64,000 nt of DNA from Salvator merianae (taxonomy: Eukaryota; Chordata; Lepidosauria; Squamata; Teiidae). Location: assembly GCA_003586115.2 (NCBI GenBank), contig QVOM02000116.1, positions 30,233,062 through 30,297,061 on the forward strand. The letters are read 5' to 3'. The notes beneath the pieces are model-generated. The model did not search any database, was not told the origin of the DNA, and was given only the letters and a program-made list of their open reading frames with translations. Position numbers and translations under genes: made by a program. Below are positions 1 through 19,885 of this stretch, piece after piece; the first letter of the stretch is position 1; each line of letters starts with the position of its first letter.

Positions 1-273
1 TGATATCTAACCATCAAATCCCAGATCCCATTCTTTGACCATCCCACTTCACTCATCTTATTACCCTATTATCAGCTCTGACAGCTACACTTACCATCTG
101 TTTTCGGAACCACCAAGCCAAAGCTTTTGGGTCTGGCCAATTTGCTTTTTTAATTTAGGTATTGCTTCTAGTAGGAGAGACCACATCACTTGGAAGAAAT
201 TTATCATATATGGGTGTCAGATCTTCCTTTCCTGTCAGGTGAGAAGTTCATTGATGGCAAAATCCCAAGCTTT

Positions 274-411
274 GGCTGCATCCAGACATCGCTTGCTTAT
301 TCCACTACATTTGGATATTCCAGAATAAAGCATGGATATTCCAGAATATCTGTGCTTTATTCCGGAATATCCAAATATAGCGGAATCAGTAAGTGATGCC
401 TGGATGCAGCC
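274..411. mobile_element. Hairpin MITE, copy 1 (GGCTGCATCCAGACAT termini)
   Basis: The element begins GGCTGCATCCAGACAT and ends with the near-complement ATGCCTGGATGCAGCC. The inversion continues through TTATTCC, TTTGGATATTCC and AGAATAAAG, so almost all of its 138 bp can fold into one hairpin. It is flanked by ttt on both sides, a possible short target duplication. A second copy lies at 12075-12208. Confidence 0.75.
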
Positions 412-419
412 TTTAATGC

Positions 420-1760
420 ATCATAGTGATGCTTATTTTCTTATAGTCTTTCCAACACTGCACTATTTACTAGCTTAGCTGCTGTGAGAAGGAACTTTAA
501 CAGTTTTTTGTGGGACAACCCTGAATGCAGACCTTCAAATTTAAAGAAAAAATTAAATTGGGGAGATTGCAACTATTTATCCAGTATTGGGTGATTTCCT
601 TTTCAATGTCTGTCAAAATGATTTTATCTTAGGACATATCCATCATAGATGAAAATATGTACCTGAAACAGTGCATCCATGCTAGCACAGAGTTGAGATA
701 TTATTTGCTATATGTGATAGGACAGTGGGAGTCCTATACAATCTGTAGATTGTCTTTAATGTATTTCCCTTTATCTTAACAGAGGAGTGCCAATCATGAA
801 GCTTTCAGAGCATGTTATGCCAGACCTCCTGAGGAACATCGGATTTTGCTTCATCTCTGGTATTTCTTGAAGTTCCAGTTCTGCCCAGTTAATTTGTCAT
901 TGTTTTCCAGCCTGGACCTCTTTTGTTTTCAAAAAGCATGAAAATCGGCTGACTGTCTAGCGACTGTCCAGGTGTCCTCACACATGTGTTGTTCTAGTAC
1001 TGCACATGGTGTACGTCGTGATTTTTTTACTAAAAATGAATTTTTAGAGAGATCTTTCCCATTTTTTCAACATTGGCCCAGGAATCAAGACTAGGATTGT
1101 GTGGAAATATTGTTGAAATGTAGGCAGTACCATCATCCTTACAGTTTCAATCCTTCTAAACACTGAAAACTGATACCTGGGAATTAAGTAAAATAATAGA
1201 GGTAAATTATAGGCCATTTTGGCGAGATGTGACTCCATTAATAAATGAAAGAAGTTAATGGAGTCACATCTCGCCAAAATGGCCTATAATTTACCTCTAT
1301 TATTTTACTTAATTCCCAGGTATCCATACCCCAAGTATTTGATTTTCCTACTTCTAATATTCATGTTACTTAGTTTCTCCCTTTCTAACTGTAATCCCAG
1401 TCACACATTCTTAAACATTACTTTAAACTTTTTAAGATTAACCCGTATCCATGACACCTGGCTGAACTGCTGGAATACCCCTTAATGCCTATTGTCCGAG
1501 TGGGTTTCCTGAAAACAGTAAAATATTTTATACTGTTTCTTCAACATAAAATATCCAGCAAGGGGTTCAATTGCTAATGCAAATAGGAAAGAGGATAGGG
1601 GCACCCCTGCCTTTGTGCCCCTGTTTAATGTGAACTTGTTAGAGTTTATACCACATGTTCTAATATGGGCTATTGGGCTATTTTGCATTTTTCTAATTTT
1701 TCTATAAATTTGGCATCAAAAATCCTTTTTTCCAGGGTAACAATGATAAATATCAAGACT
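420..1760 (-). mobile_element. Decayed L1-type LINE fragment(s), ORF2 region
   Basis: Minus-strand translation at 1482-1688 gives a reverse-transcriptase block (RGTKAGVPLSSFLFALAIEPLA) like the L1 motif after the F/YADD-proximal region. At 1044-1160 the translation (RIETVRMMVLPTFQQYFHTI) resembles the L1 C-terminal section. The copy carries stops and frameshifts and an inverted duplication at 1172-1324. The segment at 500-600 may be L1 in the opposite orientation (FLWDNPECRP), so the region may be rearranged. Confidence 0.6.
1172..1324. repeat. Perfect inverted repeat, 70-bp arms, 13-bp spacer
   Basis: 1172-1241 (gatacctggg...ctccattaa) is the exact reverse complement of 1255-1324, with a 13-bp spacer between (taaatgaaagaag). 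I found no mismatch in the arms. It lies inside L1-derived sequence and carries no transposon termini. Confidence 0.9.
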
Positions 1761-1879
1761 TAATAAAGCTAAGGGGATTTAGTCCTACTACTATGTGCTA
1801 AGCTAGTGCATTGGGTGTGATTCTGACTGGATCTGAAATAGAGCGAGTTGTCATAAAGCCATGTTGTTAGTCTTTTAGT

Positions 1880-2050
1880 TGTTGTCTGGTGCCATTGCGT
1901 TGAGGACAGCTCTCCTGGGAACTAGATATCCTTGCAGTTTCCTTGGAAAGATAGAGAAAGGGTTTGCCATTGCCTTTTTCTGAGCAGAGGTCAGGGATTG
2001 CGGCCTCCAGCTTTCCCGTCAATCACTCTACCACTGAGCTGTAGCCTCTT
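1880..2050 (-). mobile_element. tRNA-derived SINE, minus orientation
   Basis: On the minus strand it starts with a Pol III A-box-like segment (gctacagctcagtggtagag). The body, read on the plus strand, is ttccttggaaagatagaga...gggtttgccattgcc, typical of a SINE common in squamates. A related copy lies at 29683-29885. Confidence 0.65.
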
Positions 2051-2611
2051 CTCAGCCTTTTTTTTATCTGTTACCAGCAGAGCAGGGTATTTAAAGGTAC
2101 TTCCCAGAGGAAAACAGGTTGTGTTGGAAACAATGAGCAACTGCCACCGAAATCAAGTAACTTATTTTAATATCTCACATAATTGCGGAGAAACTATAAC
2201 TCCTCAATGCATCACACAGAGCTAGATTGCTTTACACAAACCAAGAAGGTTGGCCTTTTCCCTCAAGATTTTATCCTGCTATATATTTGTACCTGTATAA
2301 ATATTTGAAAACAAAATATGTTCCCCAGTTATTTGGGTCCCCTTTAAAAAAAAATCAATTAAGTAGCCGACTGAAAGGTCAGTCCCGATCTGGACTTAGG
2401 TATTTTTTTCTATGCTTTTTCTCTTATTTACAGGCAGAGCACAGCATTGGTGCATCCTGACTTCTTTGCCAATAATCAACAATAAAGGTCAGTTCTGCTT
2501 ATTTTTTCTGTGTCACAATGCCTTGTTGAGTCACAAATACTGTATATCTGACAGATGAAACAAGTTTTGAATGCAATGCTTCAAAAAATAAAATAAAATA
2601 TAGTAGTTTGC

Positions 2612-2752
2612 CTAGGAGAAGTGCTGGAGGTCTTCAAGGAGAGGCTGGATGGATATCTGTCTGGGATGGTTTAGGGAATCCTGCATTGAGCAGGGGATTG
2701 GACTTGATGACCCTAGAGGTCCCTTCCAACTCTATGATTCTATGATTCTATT
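2612..2752 (+). mobile_element. CR1 LINE 3' end
   Basis: This is the classic truncated CR1 tail: ggaggtcttcaaggagaggc..., ttggacttgatgaccct, aggtcccttccaactctatg, ending in the tandem ATTCTATG octamers. Confidence 0.92.
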
Positions 2753-2995
2753 GCAAAAGGGAAGAGGACCGCTTCCTCAAATCACAGTGCTTAAGCTGGG
2801 TTATCACATAAACAATGAGGCATGGTCAAAATCCATAGAAGTCCCTTTCTTGGACAAGAATTAAAGATCGTGGTAGTTCTTGACCAAAAATAAAAATTTC
2901 TGAACTCTGGCCATATTTGTATCCCACTTTTGGCTGAAAATCTCGATCAAAGTAGCTTTGAGTAACACTGTGGTATTAATGTTTAGATACTTTGG

Positions 2996-3092
2996 CCCTT
3001 TCTGCACTGAGCTTTACCCTAGATTATATCCTGGAATAAGGTCCTGCTGTTTGCATGTTAGTGCAGACTATGGCAGGTCCTCAAAGGCCTTA
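2996..3092. mobile_element. Short MITE (ggccctttctgcactg ... aaaggcc)
   Basis: It contains the block tatcctggaataaggtcctgc and then gtgcagactatggcaggtcc, nearly the same as the element at 57655-57761. The ends ggcccttt / aaaggcc are inverted. Confidence 0.5.
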
Positions 3093-3526
3093 TTTACAGG
3101 TATTCCCATGCTTTCAACTAGACTAGCAAAGACTCTCAACATTTTCTTTTGCATTAAGACTCAAGCTGGGATACATTTGGAATGAGAGAGTTCGACCTAC
3201 TCGGAGCAGTCAGAAAAAAAAGGTTGCTAAATAGTATAAAAGTTTGGACTGCAGAGTTGCCTTGCATTTGTTTATATTGGCACACGATAAATTCTAAAGC
3301 CACCAGGTTCCATACATGAGAGTAACAGTGCTGTATCGTAAGAAGTCTCTGGAATTTCCATCCTTGCGCAATTTTTTTTAAAGATCAGTGTGAGTCACAG
3401 AGTTGCGATCAGAAAATCCAGACAGAAAGGAAGATAAATTCTAAAGCACAATCAGTATCTCTAGCTTGTGAAGAGTCACATGATTATGAATCAGCATTTT
3501 CTTTGTGTTGTTGTGAAGGTACTTAA

Positions 3527-3710
3527 GACGATTCCACGCTGGCTGGTACACCGGGCCAACAAGTATCCTGGGAGCCTCCCTTCTGCCTGTTGGTCACCCC
3601 ACCAGGGCCCTCCTTAGACTGACCAGCCAGCGTGCGGAAGGGAGGCTCATAATACACTTGCTGGTCCTGTGTACCAGCCCATACGGGATTGCCCTTAGGG
3701 TGGTTGGTGC
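3527..3710. mobile_element. Palindromic MITE, GATTC[TC]..CTGGCTGG family, copy 1
   Basis: The left half (gattccacgctggctggtacacc...aagtatcctgggagcctccc) is mirrored on the right (gggaggctcataatacacttgctggtcctgtgtaccagcc). Related copies lie at 22427, 38786 and 46862. Confidence 0.6.
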
Positions 3711-4589
3711 CTGAAGTCATGATGCAGATCCTTCCCTGTCAGGTATTTCATTTGGCTTACCACCTTAGTGAAAAAAAACTGTTATGTGACTCTTCCACCT
3801 CACATCATCACTGCAGGGACTTTTCGAGGGTGGGGGACCGTAAGACATGCACATAACTTCATGAAGCTTTGTCACCTGTATTTGCTTTTTGCTCCCCCCG
3901 CTGTTAGATTGATTTATCCTCACATATAAAACAGCTCTTTTCCTGATCAGTATAGGAGGGATAACTTTGTACCCTATCCCAGGATAGCCATATCTGTCCC
4001 ACCCTGCCCCCGGAAAAATCCCTGCAGAAATCAGTCCCATTCGATGTATGCTTTGGTGACTCAGGTGAAAAGCAAGGGGGACTGCAGACTTAAATGGAAA
4101 TGGAAATGTCCCTGTGGAAAAGTGTTATTTGGCAAGCTGTTTCCCTGTCTTCTGACAACTATGGCTCCTTCGGCACAAATTCTTCTCTGGTGAATCAACT
4201 CAGCCCAAAGTGTATATTTGTAAGGATGCTGACAGAAGCGTGAAACAGGTGGCTATTGTCAGATAATTGTCCTCTGTTGGATTGAACTGTTGCAATGTTT
4301 TTTGCCTGCAAACGTTGGGCCACTTGTTTGTAATGATTTTTGACACTGAGCACACTGCTAGCATCAGCTCATGAAAAAAATGCTTATCTACAGCAGTAAA
4401 CTTCCTTCACTGCTGTTTTGGGAACAAGTGCAGCCGTGACTGAAAAACAAGCTGTGAAACAAGAACAAGAGAAACAAAACAAGCCCATATCTATCACCAC
4501 ACCTTCCATTTATCCATTTATGCGCTGGTGTTTCCACAACCTCAAATACTGAATGGTCAGAGAAATGAAAGTGCAATGTGTTTGGCAAT

Positions 4590-4975
4590 GAAAAGACATC
4601 AAGGCTCACACAGCAGCAGCATTCATATGGTGCATGCACCATGTGGGTGCAGGATCTACATAAGAGCGGTGCAGGGTCAGCATGACTCTGCTCCCTCGTG
4701 GTGCATTGGGTGTGCTGAACAAGTGTGGCATATATATATATCTGCACATGTGGAGCTACCGTCCTGCCCTTAAGACAATTTCCAATGTTTGAAGAATCCT
4801 GGCTATCAACATCAGGGAATGAAAGTCTCCTGGCTATCATTTTAGTGTGTCTGGGGATAGTGGCAGGTGTGCAATTAGCACACCATTGCTTCAAGAAAAG
4901 GGCTACCATCGTAGTACCCTTCTTAGTATGTAGGAAAAGAGCATTACACTGATAGCGCTCTTGTCACTGCCATGT
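4590..4975. mobile_element. Hairpin-centred MITE-like element
   Basis: It contains the hairpin variant cagggaatgaaagtctcctgg at 4813-4834. The flanking sequence resembles the elements at 14330 and 41300. The boundaries are approximate. Confidence 0.4.
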
Positions 4976-5769
4976 GGCTTCTGCTACTGTTTCTTTAGCA
5001 GTAAATTATACAGTCATGTATAAACTTCTATGGGTTAGAAACGTGTTATGTTGATTCCACCCCATCATGTGTTTCGCACAATGCTCAAGTCTAGGGGCAG
5101 GTGACATTTGAGGGAAAAGTTTTCAGTGCCCAGCCACACTCTGTAACACAGAGTTTTAAGTCCACTCCCTTTCTCCAGTCTGGCCTGGTCTTGCTGGACT
5201 GAGTCAGCCAGGTAAGTGCAGAAATGGCCTGAGCCTGATACTACTTCATTTTTGCACCTTGCCTTCTGTGTCACTAGTTCCAATGGCCAATGGCAGTCAC
5301 TGGTCAAGTCTGTGTCTGAGAATTTCCATGGCTTGGCAAAGGAAGTTCTTTGCACAAATGGCAAGGTGTGACAATGATTCCTATTCCCTTTCCTTGGTTT
5401 TGCAGTTCAAAAGTAAGGGAGTGCAAATAAACAGTAGTAAAAGCCATGAGGCTTGTTTTAGTGGAGAACAATAGGTCTTTATAGTGGAAAAAAAAGTCTA
5501 TCCAGCTCAGAAGAGACAGAGAAGTGACCTGATAGTAGCAGATACAGCTACCTCATTTTTTCCCATGGTGCAAAGAGGTGTACCTCCAGGCTGGCAGCCA
5601 AGGGCAGGTCCAGCTCCTTCAGCCCCCAGGTACCACAGACACCAGACCATCCTGATGAAATGCTAGCATCACAGGCTGTGGCATAGAACCCTTTAACATG
5701 TACATACAAAGTGGATGTAACTTATGAGCTCGCTGGGCCAGTACCTGCCAGCCAGAGACTCGTCAGTCC

Positions 5770-6065
5770 TTTTCGCACTTTCCACCTTTGAATGCGATAA
5801 TTATCCCAGTCTAAGGTGGAACAGATCATGCAACGCAGACGCTGTCTGCAGTGTGGGGTCCTAATTACTTACCTGACCCTTGCCATGGCAACCGGCAGGG
5901 CCGTGCAGCATGCAGGCGTGCACAGGCATGATCAGCTGATTATGCAGGTGTGATCAATTCATTGCACTGGCCTGGCCACAGCAAGCCCAGGTAAGTGCAA
6001 ATGCACTTTACTGGAAGCTGGATACCAGCTACTGGTGAGGTTGTGGAGCACAAAGCAGTGTCACT
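5770..6065. mobile_element. DNA-element copy, 'gtaagtgcaaatgcac' family
   Basis: It begins ccttttcgcactttccacc. It shares long blocks with 19450-19750: ggtcctaattacttacct, ccatggcaacc, gatgagctgat/gatcagctgat, and ggtaagtgcaaatgcac.ttactgg. Both read in the same direction. Confidence 0.6.
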
Positions 6066-6966
6066 ACCTATAAATTATATAATATTACACTCATGCTGAT
6101 AAGGATTAAATTCAGAGAGTTAGGGGTTGTTCAGTAAGTTCTTCAGTAGAACCGAGTCATGTGTTGACTTGATACTCGTATACATGGCTAGTTTTCAACA
6201 CCATTTGTCCTTTCAGTTAGTCTTTTAGATACATTACGATAAACCACAAGAGTATAAAGATGGAAAGAATGCAAAAATTTATTATTTAAATTACAGCAAA
6301 TGTTAAGAAGTATTTTCTACAAGCATATTAATAGCTAATATTTTTATAGTTCTCAGTTTACAACATAATTTTAAGAAATGCTGATCTGAACAGTCTGAAG
6401 AAGTCAGTAGGGAAATTCGCAACGAACTGTACACATTTTGGCTGAAGGAGTAAAATAAGAAAATTAACATAAGCTCCCTCTTAATACTGTAACTGGGAAT
6501 CATCAACACAATTTCAAAATCACCCTGAAGTTTTTATGAAGCATGTTATAAAAACGTCTTAAATAAAAATAAATCAAAGTTGACTGAGCAAAATTCATTC
6601 TACTACTGATAATACCCAGACCATAGAATGTAACTTCCCCTGAGTGTAGTTCCTGAAGTGCAGTTCTTCCAGTAACAAAAAAGAAGCGGTAACTTTTGCC
6701 TGCTCTTCTCATAGCAGGTGTGGTCAGTGAGGACAAGGCAGGAAGCAAATAATTGGTACTTTTTGCGTGTCTTATTCTGATCTGCCCAAGGTCAGTTTTG
6801 GAACATTTCTCCAGCTACAATTGTCTTCTAGACTCATGAAGAGCTGCTCTATAAGAACAGAGGCCCTCCAAAACACTCAGGATGAGAAAAGGCTTCAAGG
6901 ACAACTAGAAAAAAAAACACCCCTGCTTCATTATCTTCCACTGTGTGCTTGTGTCATACTACTAGA

Positions 6967-8117
6967 GCCACGTTCCGACACGGCATTTAATCAGTTTACA
7001 GGCCGTTTTCAGTTCCCGCTGGTCCAGTTTTTCTGGACTAAATTGGCGAAATCCGGACTACTTTGTATTCGGATTTAATGAGTTCTCAAGCCGTTCCAGA
7101 TCGCTAGCACGCTTTACTTTGCGATGTGGGAACAGGGAAGGAGACTATTTGGGAGGGACCGTACTTTTTTGGGGGCGTGCAGAGGGAGGGATTCCCATTT
7201 TGTGCCATCCAATGACAGACTTTGTGGGTGGGCAGGAAGCGCAGTAGTTTCCTCTGCCTCCATTATCCCCCCTTCCGTCGCTGCCAGGGTAAAAGAAATT
7301 GTCCTCCTTTTTACTTCGCTAAGCTGCGGTCCTTTCTCTTTCTTTATCCCCCATTTGACAGTGCCAGGAAGAAATTAAAGGCTTCCTCCACTTCCATCTG
7401 CTCTTTAAACCAAAAAATAAACTGCGCCTGTTTGGGGTTGCAGTCCTCTTGCCTCAACAAAGAACCCACTCAAGATGAATTTTGCAGCGGGGACACATGC
7501 CACTGCGGATGTCTCGGGGGGAGATGAGGCAGAGTCCATTTGCTGGTGATGAACTGCACTATCACGATAATAGAGCCTCCCCACATTCCCTTCCCACGTT
7601 TCCCCTTCATCACAGACCTCTCCCTGCTTTTGCGCTACTTTTAAATTGCGCAATTGCGCAGAAGTGCACTTGCAAGGGAGCAGAAATCGCCATCAGCCCT
7701 TTAAAAAGCTTAATTGTGTGGTATACATAGTTTTAAAGTTCTGCTTGTGTAGACAGAGGCTGTAGTGGGGAGAAGGAGCAAATAGCGAATGGCTAGTAAT
7801 GTTGCCAAGTGAATCCATGTTCTGAGGCAGCAGCGGGGACATACGGAGAGCAGAGCTTGACTTTCCCGCCCCTGTGATGTCAAGATTTGAACGTTGGGAC
7901 TGCAGCCAATCACTGACTGCACAGGGAGGAGAATTTGACGAGGGGTGGAGGCAGAAAAGGTACTGTGTCTCCATGCCAAGCACGGGAAATATCAGTGTGG
8001 GAACGAGTAAGTCCGAATTGAGTCCGTGTTAAACTGTAACTGTGGGAACGATCAGAAGACGAATTCAGTCCTTTTACTCTTCTGATATGGATTAAATTTA
8101 TGATGTCGGACCGGGGC
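6967..8117. mobile_element. CpG-rich non-autonomous DNA element, about 1.15 kb
   Basis: The ends are imperfect inverted repeats: GCCACGTTCCGACA... on the left and ...TGTCGGACCGGGGC on the right, with ATTTAATC / GATTAAAT just inside. The interior has many CpGs and no long ORF. A decayed copy of the left part lies at 52885-53240 (gtcagacacagcatttgatc), showing that this is dispersed repeat sequence and not a promoter island. Confidence 0.6.
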
Positions 8118-8174
8118 CTAGGTTTCCTTGACCACTGTGGCTATATCAACACACAGGAAAAAAAAAAAAAAAGG

Positions 8175-8395
8175 CGAGGGGTTCTCAAAAATGGCTTAGA
8201 GGTGGTAGCATCCGTATGTTAGCACTTCTAATCTACATTGTGGGCAAGAAAATGCACTTCCAAAATGCATTCTCTGGCCCTTAATGTGGATTAAAGGTGG
8301 GATGGGAATACTAGCATCCACATCTTACCATCTCTATGATGCTTTTAAGATGTTTTTTTAATGTGTGTGAATGCATTTTGAGAATAGACTGTTGG
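8175..8395. mobile_element. MITE-like repeat, copy 1 (paired with 10920-11115)
   Basis: It shares with the second copy the blocks agaggtgg, a pair of inverted 'tgtggatta' / 'taatccaca'-type segments, and gatgggaa(t/c)a(c/t)tagcat. The centre is loosely palindromic. Confidence 0.45.
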
Positions 8396-8405
8396 ACTTC
8401 TCATA

Positions 8406-8513
8406 GGCTGTGTCTCCATTACAAAGCAAAGGCATCTTAGCCAGAGCCTCAGGGAACCTGCCTAACGTGAAGCTTTGGTTAAAGCACCTGTTCTGCGTAA
8501 TGGAGATGCAGGC
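8406..8513. mobile_element. Small MITE with 17-bp terminal inverted repeats
   Basis: The left end GGCTGTGTCTCCATTAC pairs with the right end GTAATGGAGATGCAGGC, about 15 of 17 positions. It is flanked by ata on both sides, a likely 3-bp target duplication. At 108 bp it has no coding capacity. Confidence 0.7.
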
Positions 8514-10919
8514 ATAAACAGTAGAATCTGTGGATCAGATTTCTTGTTAAGTCACCTGCTGTATTTGTTTTAGCAGAAAATGTGACAATGGCTGCTAAGT
8601 CAGATGGGCTCAAAAACAAGAGTTCTAAAAATTAACGAACCTCTCTTTAATAACCAAATGTGAACTCTATTCACAGAAGTAACAATATTCTGAAGGTTAG
8701 ATGCCAGGTAAGATGGCTATCTCTGTTGCATTCTGCTTGCAATTGCACAATGAAATCAGTCTGTGAGACTACATAGTTTCTGGTGTAATCTAGCAGGGAC
8801 TTCTAGTATTCTAATGACTGAACGCTATTCAGTAGAAAGTTTTCCTGCAGTTGAAGTTTGCTAAACAATCTAGGTGTAGCCCTTGATACTGATATTAGCA
8901 TATTGTAAACAGAAGTGAGCCTATTCCACCAACCAACCTTTGTGCTTAAAATAATGCATATGCTATACTACTTCCACAATTTAAATAAACTTGAAAGCAA
9001 TTCCAAGCAATAAGCGGTATGTACAGCCGTCCTTCACATAACGTGGTCTGTACACAGTTGCTTAAAATGTGAATAATTTGGAATTATTCCTCATTTGGAA
9101 TAATTTGGTTTGGACTCTATAGTGCCACTGACTTAAATTGGTAGACTATGGCCTTGTCCGCAATGTCACATTGATGTAGAAGTGAGTTCACCGTAGCCCA
9201 CCTCTGTGTCCAGTTGTCCACAGGGCATCAAAGAGCAGGCCCATTAAGGCTTCTGTTGGATATATTCCTGTACTACTGACCACTTAAAAGGCTACTTTGG
9301 CAGCTTTTGTATGGTCTTTTAGGACTGTGCCAGCTGCTGGAGTTTGTTCTTCCCAGGGATTGCTCTGGCCACACAACACCAGCAACTGGCCTGTTCCTTG
9401 GCACCAAAATGGCATCAAGGAGCATGCAAATGGAAGTATTGCCCACAGTATACTGGTCCAACATTGTGAGGAGTCTGGCACCATTTTACTGTGCTATCAG
9501 AAATGGCCCTTGAAACAGGCTGTTTCTACCTCTATAGTGAAAATACTCCTGGCCAGCAACTCCTGGCTGGGATTGAGTGATCTGGGCCAACACAGGCCTC
9601 TGCATCATGTGCAGGCATGCGGTACAGAAAGCAGCCTTTGTCTCCATACGAGCAGGACAGCTCAACTTCCAGTCCTTCAGTTATTCTTGAACTATGACTG
9701 CCAGCATTCTGTGTCAGCTCCACGTGACTGCTGCAGGCGTGGGCTACAGGGAGTTGTAGTACAGGAACATCTGCAAGCTGGCCATCTCTACACTTGCGTT
9801 TTATGTCAGTTCAGCATCAACATCCCATGTGGCTCTGATTTAAATCTTCCTCTGGTGCCATTGATTTACACTGGTGGCCTGGGCCACTGCAGTTCCTCTA
9901 ACACCCTATTTTACGTAAGCATCAATTGTTTCATTAATACATACAACATGGCAGTTTGCAGGAAACAAACCATAATGTTCTATGAGGGATGTCTTTACTG
10001 CCTTAAGCACTAATTGAGTTATTGCACTAGATATTTTGAGACCTAACCATTACCACACTCTTGCTTATATAACAAATATACTGCTGCTCTATAATTTTCC
10101 TGTAGACTAGAATATTGTAGAAAAAAAGAAAGTGAAATACATGGAATTTTAAAGACAAAAAATATATATAAAGGGTATCTATGAGCTTTTAATGCTCACA
10201 GTATTTATGCAGATTTCCATTATTTACTCACAAATACAATGCTATCTTGAGTAAATGAACACATAGTTTTCTATGGACAGTGTGCCCTGCATCTGTATTT
10301 GAACAAAAGCTGATGGTTAGTAGCACCATTACCCATAGATCTCTGGGCACAGGCCCATAGAGCCAAGCCTCTGAAAGCCACCTCTGTTGTCTACAGCTCA
10401 GGGCAACTATGGACAATGGCTGGATGTCCACCTCACCATCAGTTGGTGTGACTAAGGGGCACATTAATCCATTTGAAAATGGCAAGAGTTGAGGCAAGAG
10501 ATGCTGCCTGTTGAAGCTCTCTTTAGCTGCAGGATGCAGCACACAGATCCTTCAGCCTCAAGTCCTAGAGCTGCTTCTGAGAAACAAGAGAATGCATCCT
10601 GTGCTCTTTTATGAAGAACTTCAGAGGGAAGCATCCCTTCCTTTTGCACCTTTCACAAAAGGTCACAAGTCTCTTTTGGCCTTGCCGCATTTTAAACTTG
10701 AGAGTGGAGACTACCTGGCAGGGATGGGGGCTGCAGGGTACCCCCTGCAAGGTTCCCAAGTTCATTATAACCCATCCCTCACTACCTTGCAGTAGCATTG
10801 AGCATGATTATAAGCTTCACTAAGTGCAGCAGTGCTTACTATGTATATGCATCCCACAGCCTTAGATGTAAGCCTTACTGAAAGACAGAAAAAGAAACCT
10901 TGGTTGCTTCCACAAGCAT

Positions 10920-11115
10920 TTTTAAAAGTGGCTCAAACTGGCCTAGAGGTGGCCGTAAGTGGCAGTTAGGATTCCCATCTGACCTCTGATCCACATTAAA
11001 GACCAGAAAACACACTCTGGAACTGATTTTTTTCTGACCTTTCATGTGGATTAGAGAGGTGATGGGAACATTAGCATATGGCAGCTACCACCTATAATCT
11101 GCTTTTGAACTGCTT
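10920..11115. mobile_element. MITE-like repeat, copy 2
   Basis: It matches 8175-8395 through agaggtgg, catgtggatta and gatgggaacattagcat. It lies just downstream of the STEAP1 stop codon and may be within the 3'UTR. Confidence 0.45.
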
Positions 11116-11181
11116 TTCTTTCATACTGTATGTGGATGCAGCCCTTGAATATTGGGCAGCAAAGAACATGTACAATTGACT

Positions 11182-19003
<7,822 letters not shown>

Positions 19004-19449
19004 GTTCTTTACAAGAGGACCTATGCAAGACAATTTCAGATGGATTTTAATTTCTTTATACCTTCCTAAGCACATAGCTGATGCTTTATAAATATATTAC
19101 AGTACTAATCAAATGTACTTTTCCTCACCCTGGTTGCAAAACAGAAAGCCTAGAAATTCCTTCTATGGTCTCAGAAAAACTTGTAAAACACACACAAACA
19201 GAATATTTCTTATTTATTCTTCAGCCTCCATTCCACAGTGAAAAATGTCAGAAGGCAGGAGTTTCCAGCATTGCCAGGGGCTTTCTTCTTTCCACTTAGG
19301 GTGCGTAAGAGTGTCCAGCATTGCTGTGGACAACGAACTCACCCTCTGAGCACTATTGTGCACCTTTGTCCTGAGGCATCTTGGGTGGGCATCTTATGCC
19401 CCACAATGTAGATACTCAGTGCCTCAGATGGTATGCTCCATTGCATTTT

Positions 19450-19885
19450 CCTTCCACACTGCAGGGTCCTAATTACTTACCTAAAGCAGGCTACTGGCAT
19501 TCCCGGTGCGAATGCTGGTAGCCTTACCTGATCCTCACTATGGCAGCAGCCAGGAAGCATCCGGTTGCTTCCATGGCAACCGACAGGCCCACACAGCAAG
19601 TCCAGGCATGATGAGCTGATCATGCAGGTGCAGCTGGGTGATCGCACAGGCACAATCAGCCCATCACACTAGCCTGGACACTACGGTGCCAGGTAAGTGC
19701 AAATGCACCTTACTGGGAGCTGATTATCACCTCCTGGTAAGGTTGTGGAGCACTAATTAGTGCTCTACAGGTAGTAGTGATCAGAAATGGCTGTAGTCAG
19801 CTCCCAGGTGCTCGAGCCTCTGCAAGGTGTGAACATACCTGACTACCAAGCATTTTTGATGCTTGCTAGCAGCAAGTGTGAACAA
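19450..19885 (-). mobile_element. DNA-element copy, 'gtaagtgcaaatgcac' / 'gttcacacttg' family
   Basis: It shares blocks with 5770-6065, and its right end agtgtgaacaagccc is the complement of the left end seen at 38223 (cctgttcgcac) and 27040 (minus). It contains the paired blocks ccatggcaacc and gcaggcacaatcag. Confidence 0.6.

Larger units (their letters stand above)
1..11181. other. STEAP1 3' flank, repeat-rich, no cellular gene recognised
   Basis: Apart from the repeats listed separately, this stretch holds unassigned sequence. The stretches 420-1040, 3690-4590, 6065-6960 and 8520-9290 show no gene or clean repeat boundary. STEAP2 exons, expected beyond STEAP1 in this direction, were looked for and not seen, so that gene probably lies further left. 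Confidence 0.5.

Noticed and set aside
4388..4909. 173-codon minus-strand ORF with a hydrophobic C-terminal part
   Set aside because: It overlaps MITE-like sequence, has no recognisable domain, and shows low-complexity composition.
6967..8117. CpG island and possible gene promoter
   Set aside because: It has transposon-like ends and diverged copies elsewhere in the window; no adjacent gene starts here.
1..11181. STEAP2 exons downstream of STEAP1
   Set aside because: I looked for the conserved STEAP transmembrane blocks and the N-terminal Rossmann domain on both strands and found none.
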